This document shows, in pieces, positions 9,030 through 17,414 of a stretch of 64,000 nucleotides of DNA. A model generated the notes under the pieces. The model worked only from the letters and a program-made list of their open reading frames with translations, ran no database searches and was not told the origin of the DNA. This DNA is from Aliikangiella marina (GTDB lineage Bacteria; Pseudomonadota; Gammaproteobacteria; Enterobacterales; Kangiellaceae): assembly GCF_007004765.1 (NCBI RefSeq), contig NZ_VIKR01000002.1, positions 930,001 to 994,000 of the forward strand, written 5' to 3'. Every line of letters begins with the position of its first letter. Within the stretch, counting starts at the first letter, position 1. A program made the translations under genes and the position numbers.

Positions 9030-9371
9030 GTGTCAGAGCTACTGGACGAGCAAGTTGTTAATGAATTAAAAGATATCATGGGCGATGATCTTGGGGTCCT
9101 GATGGAAACTTTTATCACCGACTCTCATGATAAAATTAATGAACTCGAGAGTATCATTTATGGCGCTGATAATGACGCGATCCGACGGCTAGCGCACAGC
9201 TTGAAGGGCAGTAGCAAAAACATTGGTGCCAATCAATTGGCGGATAAATGTGAAAGATTAGAACACGATGCACGAAATGAAAAACTCGGTGATAGGCAGG
9301 CTTATTTTGATGCGATCTGCGAATCTTTCGATCTCACTAAGACAGGAATAGAAGGTCTCTTGCAAAGCTAG
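9030..9371 (+). CDS. Stand-alone HPt phosphotransfer protein
   Basis: A 113-residue HPt domain with the phospho-histidine motif AHSLKGSS, H56. The GTG start is chosen because an unusually strong AAAAAGGAGGT ribosome-binding site ends 5 bases before it. It follows the REC-PP2C-HATPase gene by 26 bases. A stand-alone HPt normally relays phosphate between a hybrid kinase and a response regulator, and the receiver of the preceding protein is the obvious candidate. The kinase that feeds it is not identified. The hybrid kinase at 60521-62698 carries its own receiver but no HPt, so it is one possible donor. Confidence 0.85.
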   Translation: MSELLDEQVVNELKDIMGDDLGVLMETFITDSHDKINELESIIYGADNDAIRRLAHSLKGSSKNIGANQLADKCERLEHDARNEKLGDRQAYFDAICESFDLTKTGIEGLLQS

Positions 9372-9420
9372 CTAAGGTTACCCATTTCCGAATTCGTTCA
9401 AATAACTCGGTCAGTTTGTC

Positions 9421-9432
9421 TTTCCTAGGAAA
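9421..9432. promoter_or_regulatory. 12-bp perfect palindrome upstream of the fliK promoter
   Basis: TTTCCTAGGAAA is a perfect 12-bp palindrome 28 bases upstream of the sigma-54 -24 element. It could be part of an enhancer-binding-protein site (FleQ/FlrC-like), but it does not match a consensus I can name. Confidence 0.3.
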
Positions 9433-9459
9433 ACGCTGAGTCTGTCGATCACGCTTGAT

Positions 9460-9475
9460 TGGCACCAGACTTGCA
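9460..9475 (+). promoter_or_regulatory. Sigma-54 promoter of fliK
   Basis: TGGCACCAGACTTGCA matches the -24/-12 consensus TGGCAC-N5-TTGCA, with the required 12-base spacing between the GG and GC dinucleotides. It lies 46 bases upstream of the fliK start and reads in the fliK direction. Sigma-54 control of middle flagellar genes is usual for polar flagella. Confidence 0.78.
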
Positions 9476-9521
9476 GAGATTGCTTTAATACTTCAAAGTT
9501 AAAGATGATTGAGGCAAACCT

Positions 9522-11081
9522 ATGGTTAACTCCGGTGCGACGGGTTTCTTGTTTGAAACACGGCCAAAAGCTTCACACACCATTGGCTTAATCGAGAGCC
9601 AGTCTAATAACGATATGCAGAACAATAAGTTAGAGAGTGAAAATGGTGGTAACTCATTTGCAATGGTATTTGACCAATCGGTAATCGGTCAGATTAAACC
9701 GGGTGCAAAGCATGAGAAAGGTCGGTTTGATGTCATTGATGAGCCAGTTTTCTTAGAGTCAGACATTGCCGCAAGCAACGGCAATAAATTGCCTTCCGAT
9801 GGTACAAGCGAGTTAGTCGCAGGCAATTCGGTATTCAATCTTGGCGGAAACAATAGTATCTCAGGTGGTCCAGAAATCGATATTGGACCCAAACCCTTCG
9901 ACTGGGTTATTCCGATAAAGGGTAATGGCGGGGAAGCTTCGTTAAGTGAGTTTGATATCACGCCGAAACCGTTAGAAATCGTTCAGCATCGAGAAGGTTT
10001 TCTTGCTAACCCGCCGAGCGACTTAAATCTTTCATTTGAGAACGCCGCAAATAGTATATTTCCGACTGATGATATTTTTAGCCAGATCGAAAGTCGTTCA
10101 TTTACAATGATAGCCTTTCAAGGATTCAGTCAAGATGATTTAAGCAGTGGAAATCAGAAAAAAGGCGACTTCAACTTTTCAGCAAGTCACTTATTATCGA
10201 GCAACGAGTCGCTCTCGGTTGTAGATAAATCTTTGAAGAACAAGCTATTTGAAAGTTTATCGCTTGGAGAACGCTTTAAGCTATCGAAAGACATTATTAA
10301 TGGCAGTGACTTAGCATCCGGTAAAGCCAATTTGGGAAAGTCGAATTTGGATTTAGTCAATGAAAAATTCGCTAACTTAACTATGTCGCAAGAGTCAGAG
10401 TCATTCTTAGCCGGTAAAAAAGGCCTGCTTAACTCAAATAGCTTTTCAGAAAAATTCTTGAGCGATTTATCAAGTCTTAAACCTCTGGTCTCGAGTAAGG
10501 CGAATGGACTCGGTGCTAATGCAACGACAATTGGTTTGTCCGGATTATTGTCTAGCAGTGCGAGTGGCGAGCCGGTGACTTATTCTAATGCACTTTCCAG
10601 TCAGGCTGTGGGTTTGGAAGCGAGCGAAGCCGCTAAAACACTGTTGTTGTCAAGCAACTCTCAATTTAGTCAAGGGCTCAATCTTAAAAGTCATTTTACG
10701 CCAAATTTGGCGATGCGAATTCAGTGGATGTTTAATCGAGCTGTTAATAGTGCCGAAGTCATGATGGATCCGCCGGAACTCGGCCCGATGACCGTGAAAA
10801 TTCAGCAAACTAATGGTGAAACTCAGGTGATGTTTCAGGTGAATAATCCGCAAACAAAGGATGCGCTAGAATCAAATCTCGATAAGTTGAAAATGTTATT
10901 ACAAGAACAAGGTATAAACTTGGGCGACGCACAGGTGGAACAACAAAAGAGTCAAAATGATAGTCATTCGCAGAAAAAGCAGGATGCACAACAAGAGCAG
11001 GAGACTGTTGCCGAGATTGCACCAGATAAATCGAATCATCAAAATGTTATATTAGATTCGATAGTCGATGTTTATTCATAA
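9522..11081 (+). CDS. fliK: FliK flagellar hook-length control protein
   Basis: A 519-residue protein with a long, low-similarity, Ser/Asn-rich N-terminal region and the conserved C-terminal Flg_hook domain at about residues 390-480 (core MDPPELGPMTVKIQ). The C-terminal domain contacts FlhB to switch export specificity from hook to filament; the N-terminal part acts as the ruler. A Gln/Lys-rich tail follows (about 485-505). It is transcribed from its own sigma-54 promoter. In most polar-flagellate gammaproteobacteria fliK adjoins fliL, but here a three-gene minus-strand block separates them. Confidence 0.92.
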   Translation: MVNSGATGFLFETRPKASHTIGLIESQSNNDMQNNKLESENGGNSFAMVFDQSVIGQIKPGAKHEKGRFDVIDEPVFLESDIAASNGNKLPSDGTSELVAGNSVFNLGGNNSISGGPEIDIGPKPFDWVIPIKGNGGEASLSEFDITPKPLEIVQHREGFLANPPSDLNLSFENAANSIFPTDDIFSQIESRSFTMIAFQGFSQDDLSSGNQKKGDFNFSASHLLSSNESLSVVDKSLKNKLFESLSLGERFKLSKDIINGSDLASGKANLGKSNLDLVNEKFANLTMSQESESFLAGKKGLLNSNSFSEKFLSDLSSLKPLVSSKANGLGANATTIGLSGLLSSSASGEPVTYSNALSSQAVGLEASEAAKTLLLSSNSQFSQGLNLKSHFTPNLAMRIQWMFNRAVNSAEVMMDPPELGPMTVKIQQTNGETQVMFQVNNPQTKDALESNLDKLKMLLQEQGINLGDAQVEQQKSQNDSHSQKKQDAQQEQETVAEIAPDKSNHQNVILDSIVDVYS

Positions 11082-11151
11082 AACTATTTAACCGAGAAGT
11101 TGAATATTAAATTTAAGATACAATAACTCGGCAACAAAGCTGCTCGCTCAA

Positions 11152-13143
11152 TTAGAATAAGTCGACACCACTGGAGGAGGATTTTTCCTCTTCTTTTTCG
11201 ACCAGTTCACTTTCAACATCGTTAAGCGTGAATTCCAAATAGCTGGTCACATCTGATATTTTTTCGGCAATATTTTCCGCATCCATGTTTTTTTCATCTT
11301 GCGCCTTGATAATATTCTCGATTATTGACGTGATATAGGCTTCCTGTTCTTCAGTCATATCGAGCGTATGAAAACTCATGCCCAGTTCTATACTGATTTT
11401 TTCGAGGATGTCATTTTGATCTTGGGCTTTGTGGTTAATCATTTCGGATAATTCGCCGGTCAGCTCTTTGAGTTTATCAAACACTGAGTTCATCGCCCAC
11501 TTGCGAATAAGGTCTTTGTACCTGGCTTCCAGCCCCTCGATAACCACCGCAATATAATCTCTCACTCGGCCGTGCTCTTCTGAAGAGCTTGGCATATTTT
11601 TTACTAAAATAGAGACGTGCTGATCGTTGACAATTGTTCTAGAGCCGAAGTCGAAAAGCCGACCTTTTTGGAGTAAAAGCTCGAAGACATTAATTTCATT
11701 TGGACTGCACATTGTCATATCTTGTTTATAGCTACTGATAACATCATTATTCCTGAACTGGATTGAGCAGTTCAGTTGCTTTTGCTCTGTAAATTTAAAA
11801 ATCTCACTGGCTAATTCGAGTTCGCTATGACAGTGAAACATGTTTTTAAACAGGTGAACGACATCTCCATATTGCGCGGCTTCCTTCATTGATTGTTGGG
11901 CAATTTCTTGGGCGCTGTCTACACTGCTCTGAAGTTGAAGGCGCTTCTTCTGATAGGAAACGACCCGACCAATTTTGGCAACTAGCTCGATGATTGAAAT
12001 TGGACGAGTAAGGATATCTAAGCCATCCGCTTCAAATGCTTCAAGTTGTACGTCTAGGTCGTTTGATTCAGTGGTAAAAATGGTATTAAATTCACAATGG
12101 TTAAGGGATTGCATTTCTTTGACAAATTCTGGGCCTGTCATATCTTGAAGCACCATGTCAACAACCAGAATGTTCGGCGAAAAGGCTTCAAATAAAATTC
12201 GCGCTTCGTGACAGTTTTCGGTAATGTAGACATCATATCTTTCACCCAATGATTCAACGAGTAGGTTCCTCAGTGAAGGATCGGGTTCGACTATGAGAAT
12301 TTTTTCTCGTGTAATTTCAACTGCACAATCCCAGTTGTCTGTATTCGTCAGAAAGTCTTCGTAAAATGATTGACGCGCGCATGGTCCACCAAAAAAGAAC
12401 CCTTGTGCGGTGTCACAGTTTTGCTTCAGTAGCCAATCTGCCGTAGCCTGTGTTTCGACACCGACTGCAACTGCTCGCATTCCATATTTATCCGCAATGT
12501 AGAGCGCTTCTTTGACCGTATCTCTAGATTTTTCGAGCGCATGAATTGATGAAGTAATTTGTCGATGGACTTTGATCTCATCGATTGGCAGCTTACTGAG
12601 GACCTTTTCACTAAACGAATTCACGCCAAAATCGTCCAGTGAGAATTTGAATCCAGCTTGTCGCAGTGCAAGCATACCCGTGTTTAAATCTTCTTCCAAT
12701 TCACTATCGCTACTTTGGGAAACTTCTATCACCAGGTTTTGTGGCGCGACATTTTTCTGCTGAAATGAATTGATGAGAAAAGTAGTAAACTGCTCACTTT
12801 TTAATAAAATTGTTTCAATATTGATCGAAACATGCATTTGTAATCCATTTTTTTCCCACAAAGTGAGATCAGCGATTACTTGGTCAATAATAACTTTGGC
12901 AAGCTCTAATGAGAGACCTAAATCGGTGATTTTCTCAAGGAATAAGTTGGGTGTGAGCACACCATATTTTGGGTGGTTTAGGCGAATGAATGCTTCGGCC
13001 CCAGTCATTTGTTTTTGATTAACGAGAGATACTTGTGGTTGGTAGTAGACTTCAAATTGATTAGCCGCGAACGCTTGTTTTATCGACTCAGCATCAATCG
13101 TCACTATAAGTCCTTCGCCTTGTTTATGGTGCATTGTTGTCAT
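11152..13143 (-). CDS. EAL-REC protein with degenerate catalytic residues and a long helical C-terminus
   Basis: 663 residues. An EAL domain (about 15-270) is followed by a receiver (280-395) and ~265 residues of mainly helical sequence ending in an acidic/Ser tail and VDLF. In the EAL domain the metal ligands look kept (E50 in EAFIR, N108, E140, D170/D171, Q247). The usual KID is KVH (191-193), AEGVE is AVGVE (226-230), and the loop after DDFG is not GTGYSS-like. The receiver keeps D329 but has R380 in place of the invariant lysine. It may therefore bind rather than hydrolyse c-di-GMP and may not switch by phosphorylation (inference). Domain order is the reverse of RocR-type REC-EAL proteins. 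It is last in the minus-strand insert, 60 bases after the ODP gene. Confidence 0.85.
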   Translation of the reverse strand: MTTMHHKQGEGLIVTIDAESIKQAFAANQFEVYYQPQVSLVNQKQMTGAEAFIRLNHPKYGVLTPNLFLEKITDLGLSLELAKVIIDQVIADLTLWEKNGLQMHVSINIETILLKSEQFTTFLINSFQQKNVAPQNLVIEVSQSSDSELEEDLNTGMLALRQAGFKFSLDDFGVNSFSEKVLSKLPIDEIKVHRQITSSIHALEKSRDTVKEALYIADKYGMRAVAVGVETQATADWLLKQNCDTAQGFFFGGPCARQSFYEDFLTNTDNWDCAVEITREKILIVEPDPSLRNLLVESLGERYDVYITENCHEARILFEAFSPNILVVDMVLQDMTGPEFVKEMQSLNHCEFNTIFTTESNDLDVQLEAFEADGLDILTRPISIIELVAKIGRVVSYQKKRLQLQSSVDSAQEIAQQSMKEAAQYGDVVHLFKNMFHCHSELELASEIFKFTEQKQLNCSIQFRNNDVISSYKQDMTMCSPNEINVFELLLQKGRLFDFGSRTIVNDQHVSILVKNMPSSSEEHGRVRDYIAVVIEGLEARYKDLIRKWAMNSVFDKLKELTGELSEMINHKAQDQNDILEKISIELGMSFHTLDMTEEQEAYITSIIENIIKAQDEKNMDAENIAEKISDVTSYLEFTLNDVESELVEKEEEKSSSSGVDLF

Positions 13144-13203
13144 AGAAGCTTCCTGTCTCTATATAGGTTGTCGGCTAATCGATAAATTCCTTTAATAATT
13201 ACG

Positions 13204-13941
13204 TTATTTATTGCTGGCTAGACCAACATCCAGGCGTTCAAACCAATTTAAGAAATTATCGACCTGCTCTCCTTTGAAGATTGATCCGTGTTGGGGAGCC
13301 ATAATTTCTATGTCGAGTTTTCTGACACGCGCAATCCACTCATCTTTAGCGCGATTTGAAGGCATCCAACGGCGATGAAAATATTCCATTTTTGGGATGT
13401 GTTCTTCAAAGTCTTCAACAAAAAAAGGCGAGTCTATATCGTCCATTGCAGCACCGACATCCCCACTCATCAGTATTTTGGCACGTTTATCGTAGACATG
13501 AAAATTACCAGACGAGTGGAGGTAGTGGGCTGGAACGAAGTCGAGCTCGATGCCATCTAAATTATATTTTCCACCTTCGTCTGAAATTCCCTCAAAATTT
13601 ATGTTGTTCATACCAAAGTGACGAATGAAAGTTTCCCATATTTTGGGTGAGTATAAACTCGCATTATTGAGGCACTGATCCCACAAACCCAAGGAAGAAA
13701 TAATATCGGGATCTTGATGGGAAGCAAATAAGGCTTTTATGTCATCTATTTTGGTGTAGCGCAAGACTGAAGTGAGCATTTGAGAGAAAATCTCAATTCC
13801 CCCGGGATCTAAGATAATACTGTGATTATTGTTAGTGATCATATACTGGTTAGTGTCGATAATTTTTTCGGCTTTGTCTGGATCTCTTCCAAAGCACAGC
13901 CATTGATGTTTGCCTTGTTGATAGAGTGAGATAGCCTTCAT
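13204..13941 (-). CDS. ODP-type di-iron oxygen-binding protein (metallo-beta-lactamase fold)
   Basis: A 245-residue metallo-beta-lactamase-fold protein related to the di-iron domain of flavodiiron proteins, without the flavodoxin domain. Likely ligands are H75-x-D77-x-D79 (HQDPD), H142 (YLHSSGN), D161 (MSGDVG) and H218 (APQHG). Stand-alone ODPs of this type bind Fe and O2, and in Treponema denticola one acts as the oxygen sensor for chemotaxis. Here it sits between a chemoreceptor-tip-like gene (upstream, 43 bases) and the EAL-REC gene (downstream), inside the flagellar cluster, which supports a sensory role. A plain hydrolase is the alternative. Confidence 0.85.
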   Translation of the reverse strand: MKAISLYQQGKHQWLCFGRDPDKAEKIIDTNQYMITNNNHSIILDPGGIEIFSQMLTSVLRYTKIDDIKALFASHQDPDIISSLGLWDQCLNNASLYSPKIWETFIRHFGMNNINFEGISDEGGKYNLDGIELDFVPAHYLHSSGNFHVYDKRAKILMSGDVGAAMDDIDSPFFVEDFEEHIPKMEYFHRRWMPSNRAKDEWIARVRKLDIEIMAPQHGSIFKGEQVDNFLNWFERLDVGLASNK

Positions 13942-13984
13942 TTCCTGGTCCTTTGATTATTATATTGAGTTAAATTGGGTTTGA

Positions 13985-14596
13985 TTAGGGACGTAATTTA
14001 ATTAGACTCTTGCGAGCATTTTCCAAGTGTTGATTGATTCTATTGCCAGCATTGGATACTTTATCGGCGACTGAATTAAGCGATTCTTGAAAGTCCTTAC
14101 TCGCACGAACGGACTCCACTCGAGAGACCACCGAAACAACTTGAGTTGCACGTAACTCGAGTTTTGTCTCGTCTAAACTATCGATAAGTTCTTTAAGTTT
14201 TGAGTTAATCTGATTTTTTAGTTTTTCAGCGTTAGCTTGAATTCGAGAATAAATGGGCAAGATTTGTTGTTTTTGTTCGGCTTCCGAATCAGATTGAACG
14301 GTATCCAGCATTGCGAGTAGCGAGTAGGTTCGAAACAGTTCATTAGCGGATTTCGTTTGCGTAGTGGCTATTCCACTGACCGTCTCTGCAGCATCAATAG
14401 TTAGTGTTGATAGCCCTTCTATAAAGCGTGTAATTTCATTAAAACCTGCGGCTGTACTTCCAGCCCTGACAGCCAACGCACGGGCATTTTTTGAGATAAT
14501 GGAAAGCTCGACTGCTATTGATTGAGCTCGGGATAGTTCAGATGCAACATTGGCTACGGAAATAAATGTTTCTGCCGCTTTTTGTTTGTTATTCAT
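13985..14596 (-). CDS. Small soluble helical protein resembling a chemoreceptor signalling tip
   Basis: 203 residues, predicted almost wholly helical, with no membrane segment or sensor domain. Residues ~38-68 (NARALAVRAG, STAAGF, then EITRFIEGLS) can be aligned by eye with the receptor hairpin tip ([10 protein letters not shown], xx[14 protein letters not shown]): N, RAG and GF are kept, while the tip glutamate and an arginine are lost. I infer a truncated, divergent chemoreceptor-like module that could receive the ODP signal and contact CheA/CheW or the EAL-REC protein. It is first in the three-gene operon. Without the alignment it would be a hypothetical coiled-coil protein. Confidence 0.7.
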   Translation of the reverse strand: MNNKQKAAETFISVANVASELSRAQSIAVELSIISKNARALAVRAGSTAAGFNEITRFIEGLSTLTIDAAETVSGIATTQTKSANELFRTYSLLAMLDTVQSDSEAEQKQQILPIYSRIQANAEKLKNQINSKLKELIDSLDETKLELRATQVVSVVSRVESVRASKDFQESLNSVADKVSNAGNRINQHLENARKSLIKLRP

Positions 14597-14627
14597 CGAT
14601 TCCCTACATATGAATTATGTCTCTTCA

Positions 14628-14655
14628 AGTATGCGTTAAATTCTTGATTTATCAA
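14628..14655 (-). promoter_or_regulatory. Sigma-70-like promoter of the ODP module
   Basis: Read on the minus strand, TTGATA (14655-14650) and CATACT (14633-14628) are spaced by 16 bases, 31 bases before the start codon of the first gene. The -35 is embedded in the near-palindrome TTGATTTATCAA, so a repressor or activator could act there. This implies the module is expressed apart from the sigma-54 flagellar regulon. Confidence 0.45.
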
Positions 14656-14891
14656 ATTTAATTTTATTGATTTCCTACAAGAAATAGCTCAAAGAAACTA
14701 AACTAAAAAAGTGAGTTTTGCGGCAAAGCGGAGCGACGGCGATGTTTGTTCGTTTTTATCGCAAAATTTGTACAGACAAAATCTTGACGTTATTGATTTT
14801 ACACGAGGTTTTTTGCCAAGTATTTGACATTAGCAGATTGATCAAAAATATAACTTATTGAATTTAATAGATAAAATGCTTTTGTTATTTT

Positions 14892-14907
14892 TGGTACATA
14901 TATTGCA
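14892..14907 (+). promoter_or_regulatory. Sigma-54 promoter of the fliL operon
   Basis: TGGTACATATATTGCA keeps the GG (-24) and GC (-12) dinucleotides with the exact 12-base spacing, 55 bases before fliL. It is less perfect than the fliK promoter (T for C after the GG). It would drive fliLMNOPQR-flhB and probably flhA. Confidence 0.65.
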
Positions 14908-14962
14908 GTTTCTCGTCTAAAGTTAATGATGCAGAATCATTATTAACTATTACGGAGTATTT

Positions 14963-15475
14963 ATGGCTGAAGACGACCAAGACTTAGAACTCGATGTCGA
15001 AGAAGAAGAAGAAGGCAAAGGCGGTAAAGGCAAGTTAATTATTATTGCCGCTGTCGTCGTCCTGCTTATCGGCGGTGTGGCTGCCTTTTTCTTATTGAGT
15101 GGAGATTCTGATTCATCACAAGACGAAGCGGCTGAAGAACAAGTTGAGCCAAAAGAGCCCGCACAATATGTCGGTGTTCCTGAAGCGATTACAAGCAATA
15201 TTAAAGGTGACCGACGAAATCGAACTGTTCAGATAAAAATGTCATTTATGGTTCGTGGAGATGAGGCGGTCGATATTGTTAAGTCTCACATGCCACAACT
15301 GAAAAATGATGTGTTGATGTTGGTTAGTCAACAAACGGTAGAAGAGCTCAAAACGCCGGAAGGACGGAAAATGTTGCAAGATAAGTCACTCGAGACAGTG
15401 CAAAAATCACTGACAGACTTAGTCGGCGAGCCGGTTATTGAAAGAGTTTTATTTATTAGCTTTTTAATGCAGTAA
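14963..15475 (+). CDS. fliL: FliL flagellar basal-body/stator-associated protein
   Basis: 170 residues: a short acidic cytoplasmic tail, one membrane segment at about 25-46, an acidic linker, and a periplasmic FliL domain (70-170). FliL surrounds stator units and supports torque. An ACGGAG ribosome-binding site precedes the ATG. It is the first gene of the sigma-54-driven operon and is followed by fliM 6 bases later. Confidence 0.93.
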   Translation: MAEDDQDLELDVEEEEEGKGGKGKLIIIAAVVVLLIGGVAAFFLLSGDSDSSQDEAAEEQVEPKEPAQYVGVPEAITSNIKGDRRNRTVQIKMSFMVRGDEAVDIVKSHMPQLKNDVLMLVSQQTVEELKTPEGRKMLQDKSLETVQKSLTDLVGEPVIERVLFISFLMQ

Positions 15476-15481
15476 TTATTT

Positions 15482-16477
15482 ATGTCAGATCTGTTAAGCC
15501 AAGACGAAATTGATGCGCTACTCCACGGAGTTGACGATGGCGATATTGATGTTGAAGAAGAATCTCTCGATCCTTCGGTTGCGCGCCCTTATGACTTTTC
15601 ATCGCAAGATAGAATTGTTCGTGGGCGGATGCCGACGCTTGAAATGGTTAACGAACGTTTCGCTCGTCATATGCGGATTAGCCTTTTCAATATGATGAGA
15701 CGGTCAGCCGAAATTTCGGTCAATGGTATTCAGATGATTAAATTTAGTGAATACATTCATAGTTTGTTCGTGCCGACGAGTTTGAATATGGTAAGAATCA
15801 AGCCGCTTCGAGGTACTGCGTTGTTCACCCTCGAAGCGAAACTCGTATTTATTATGGTCGATAATTTTTTTGGTGGTGATGGTCGTTTTCATGCAAAGAT
15901 TGAAGGTCGAGAGTTCACACCAACAGAACGGCGAATCATCCAACTATTTTTGAAACAAGCTTTTGTTGATTTGAAAGAAGCTTGGTCGCCTGTTATGAAA
16001 GTGGATTTTGAGTATCTAGACTCTGAAGTCAACCCTGCTTTAGCGACTATCGTCAGCCCATCTGAAGTGGTTTGCGTCTGTAGTTTTAATATTGAATTGG
16101 ATGGTGGTGGTGGCAACTTCCATGTAACCATGCCTTACTCCATGCTTGAGCCGATCCGCGAAAAATTGGATGCGGGTATTCAAAGTGATAGAGACGATGT
16201 TGATGAAAGGTGGACCGATGCATTAAGAGAAGAGATCCTTACAGCAAAGGTTGAACTGAGTAGTAGCCTTGTCGAAACAGAGGTCAGTCTTAAAGATGTG
16301 ATGGAATTTAAGGAAGGCGACATTATCCCTATTGATATGCCAGAGCAAGTCACTCTGAGTGCAGGGGATATGCCATGTTTCAGAGCTAAGTTTGGTACGT
16401 CCAATGGCTATATGGCGGTAAAAATTGATGAAGAAATATCGCGCGAACATATTATGAGAACTTTACTAGAGGATTAA
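15482..16477 (+). CDS. fliM: FliM flagellar motor switch protein
   Basis: 331 residues. The N-terminal LLSQDEIDALL peptide (4-14) is the CheY-P binding motif. The CheC-like middle domain (about 45-230) and the C-terminal SpoA domain (255-325) follow. It forms the C-ring with FliN and FliG and reverses or stops rotation on CheY-P binding. It fits the usual length and overlaps nothing; fliN begins 3 bases after its stop. Confidence 0.97.
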   Translation: MSDLLSQDEIDALLHGVDDGDIDVEEESLDPSVARPYDFSSQDRIVRGRMPTLEMVNERFARHMRISLFNMMRRSAEISVNGIQMIKFSEYIHSLFVPTSLNMVRIKPLRGTALFTLEAKLVFIMVDNFFGGDGRFHAKIEGREFTPTERRIIQLFLKQAFVDLKEAWSPVMKVDFEYLDSEVNPALATIVSPSEVVCVCSFNIELDGGGGNFHVTMPYSMLEPIREKLDAGIQSDRDDVDERWTDALREEILTAKVELSSSLVETEVSLKDVMEFKEGDIIPIDMPEQVTLSAGDMPCFRAKFGTSNGYMAVKIDEEISREHIMRTLLED

Positions 16478-16480
16478 TCA

Positions 16481-16861
16481 ATGGCGGGTGAAGATAACGG
16501 CACTGACGATTGGGCTGATGCACTCAACGAGCAAGCAGAAGCAGAAACAGCGCAAATGGATCCTTTACATGAAGAGAGCGGAGCGGTCAAAGCAGTCGAC
16601 AATGAAAAGCTAGATGTCATTTTAGATATTCCGGTAACCCTGTCGATGGAAGTTGGTCGCACACAAATACCGATTAGAAACCTCTTACAGCTCACTCAAG
16701 GCTCGGTTGTTGAGCTTGATAGAATGGCAGGTGAACCGCTTGATGTTATGGTCAACGGAACATTGATAGCCCACGGAGAAGTCGTCGTTGTGAATGAAAA
16801 ATACGGAATACGTTTAACTGATGTAATGAGTCCAGCAGAACGTATTCAAAAACTGAAGTAA
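16481..16861 (+). CDS. fliN: FliN flagellar motor switch protein
   Basis: 126 residues: an acidic Ala/Glu-rich N-terminus and a C-terminal SpoA domain (about 45-125) with the family core DVMVNGTLIAHGEVVVVNEK. It assembles with FliM in the C-ring and helps dock export substrates. It sits three bases after fliM and is co-transcribed with it. Confidence 0.97.
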   Translation: MAGEDNGTDDWADALNEQAEAETAQMDPLHEESGAVKAVDNEKLDVILDIPVTLSMEVGRTQIPIRNLLQLTQGSVVELDRMAGEPLDVMVNGTLIAHGEVVVVNEKYGIRLTDVMSPAERIQKLK

Positions 16862-16922
16862 AAAACCAATCCAGGTCAGATTATCCGACCTGAAATAATG
16901 ACCCTTAATGATGAGAGAACAC

Positions 16923-17414
16923 ATGAAATATTGGTGCGGGAGAGTTTTGCTTAGTGTTTTTGTGCTAATCGCTGCGTTTGAGAGTAATAGTGTAAGTGCT
17001 GCTGAAGGCGCTGCTAAACCGCTTACTCCTACCGAGAGCATCTTGCCGGTAATCGGTGGTCTGCTTGCGGTGTTAGTTTTGATCTTTGTTCTAGCGAGTA
17101 TCCTAAAAAAGTTTTCTAGCTTTAATTTGGTCGCCAAAAATATCAACTTGGTTGATAGTCAAAGCATTGGTGCAAAAGAAAAGATTGTGATTGTTGAAAT
17201 CCAAAACAGACAACTAGTATTGGGGGTCACTGCGCATAATATTAATCCGCTTTGTGAGTTGGAGAAACCGATTAAAAAAGATAATAAATCGGCCTCATTT
17301 GAGTCGATGATGAAGCAGTTCTTAAATCCCGGTGGCGAGAGCAACCCCCCGATATTTTCAAACGTTAAGCGATCAGAAAGCAGCCAGCAGCTCAACGCGA
17401 TGGGAGACAGTTAA
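16923..17414 (+). CDS. fliO: FliO flagellar export apparatus assembly protein
   Basis: I place the start at the ATG at 16923, giving a short signal-like segment ([14 protein letters not shown]) and GAGAG as ribosome-binding site 5 bases upstream. In-frame ATGs at 16908 and 16911 would add five residues. A second membrane segment lies at about residues 40-62. The C-terminal half is a small cytoplasmic FliO domain. FliO helps FliP assemble. The stop codon overlaps the fliP start by one base (TAATG). Confidence 0.88.
   Translation: MKYWCGRVLLSVFVLIAAFESNSVSAAEGAAKPLTPTESILPVIGGLLAVLVLIFVLASILKKFSSFNLVAKNINLVDSQSIGAKEKIVIVEIQNRQLVLGVTAHNINPLCELEKPIKKDNKSASFESMMKQFLNPGGESNPPIFSNVKRSESSQQLNAMGDS

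Larger units (their letters stand above)
14597..14962. other. 366-base divergent control region between the ODP module and fliL
   Basis: No credible gene is present. The region is AT-rich and holds a sigma-70-like promoter reading leftwards into the chemoreceptor-tip gene, a sigma-54 promoter reading rightwards into fliL, and two short palindromes, TTGATTTATCAA (14644-14655, overlapping the leftward -35) and TTGATCAA (14838-14845), that could be regulator sites. Confidence 0.7.

Noticed and set aside
11092-11132. CCGAG...CTCGG inverted repeat between fliK and the EAL-REC gene as a bidirectional terminator.
   Set aside because: Only 5-6 bp of stem with a loop of about 30 bases and no T-run.
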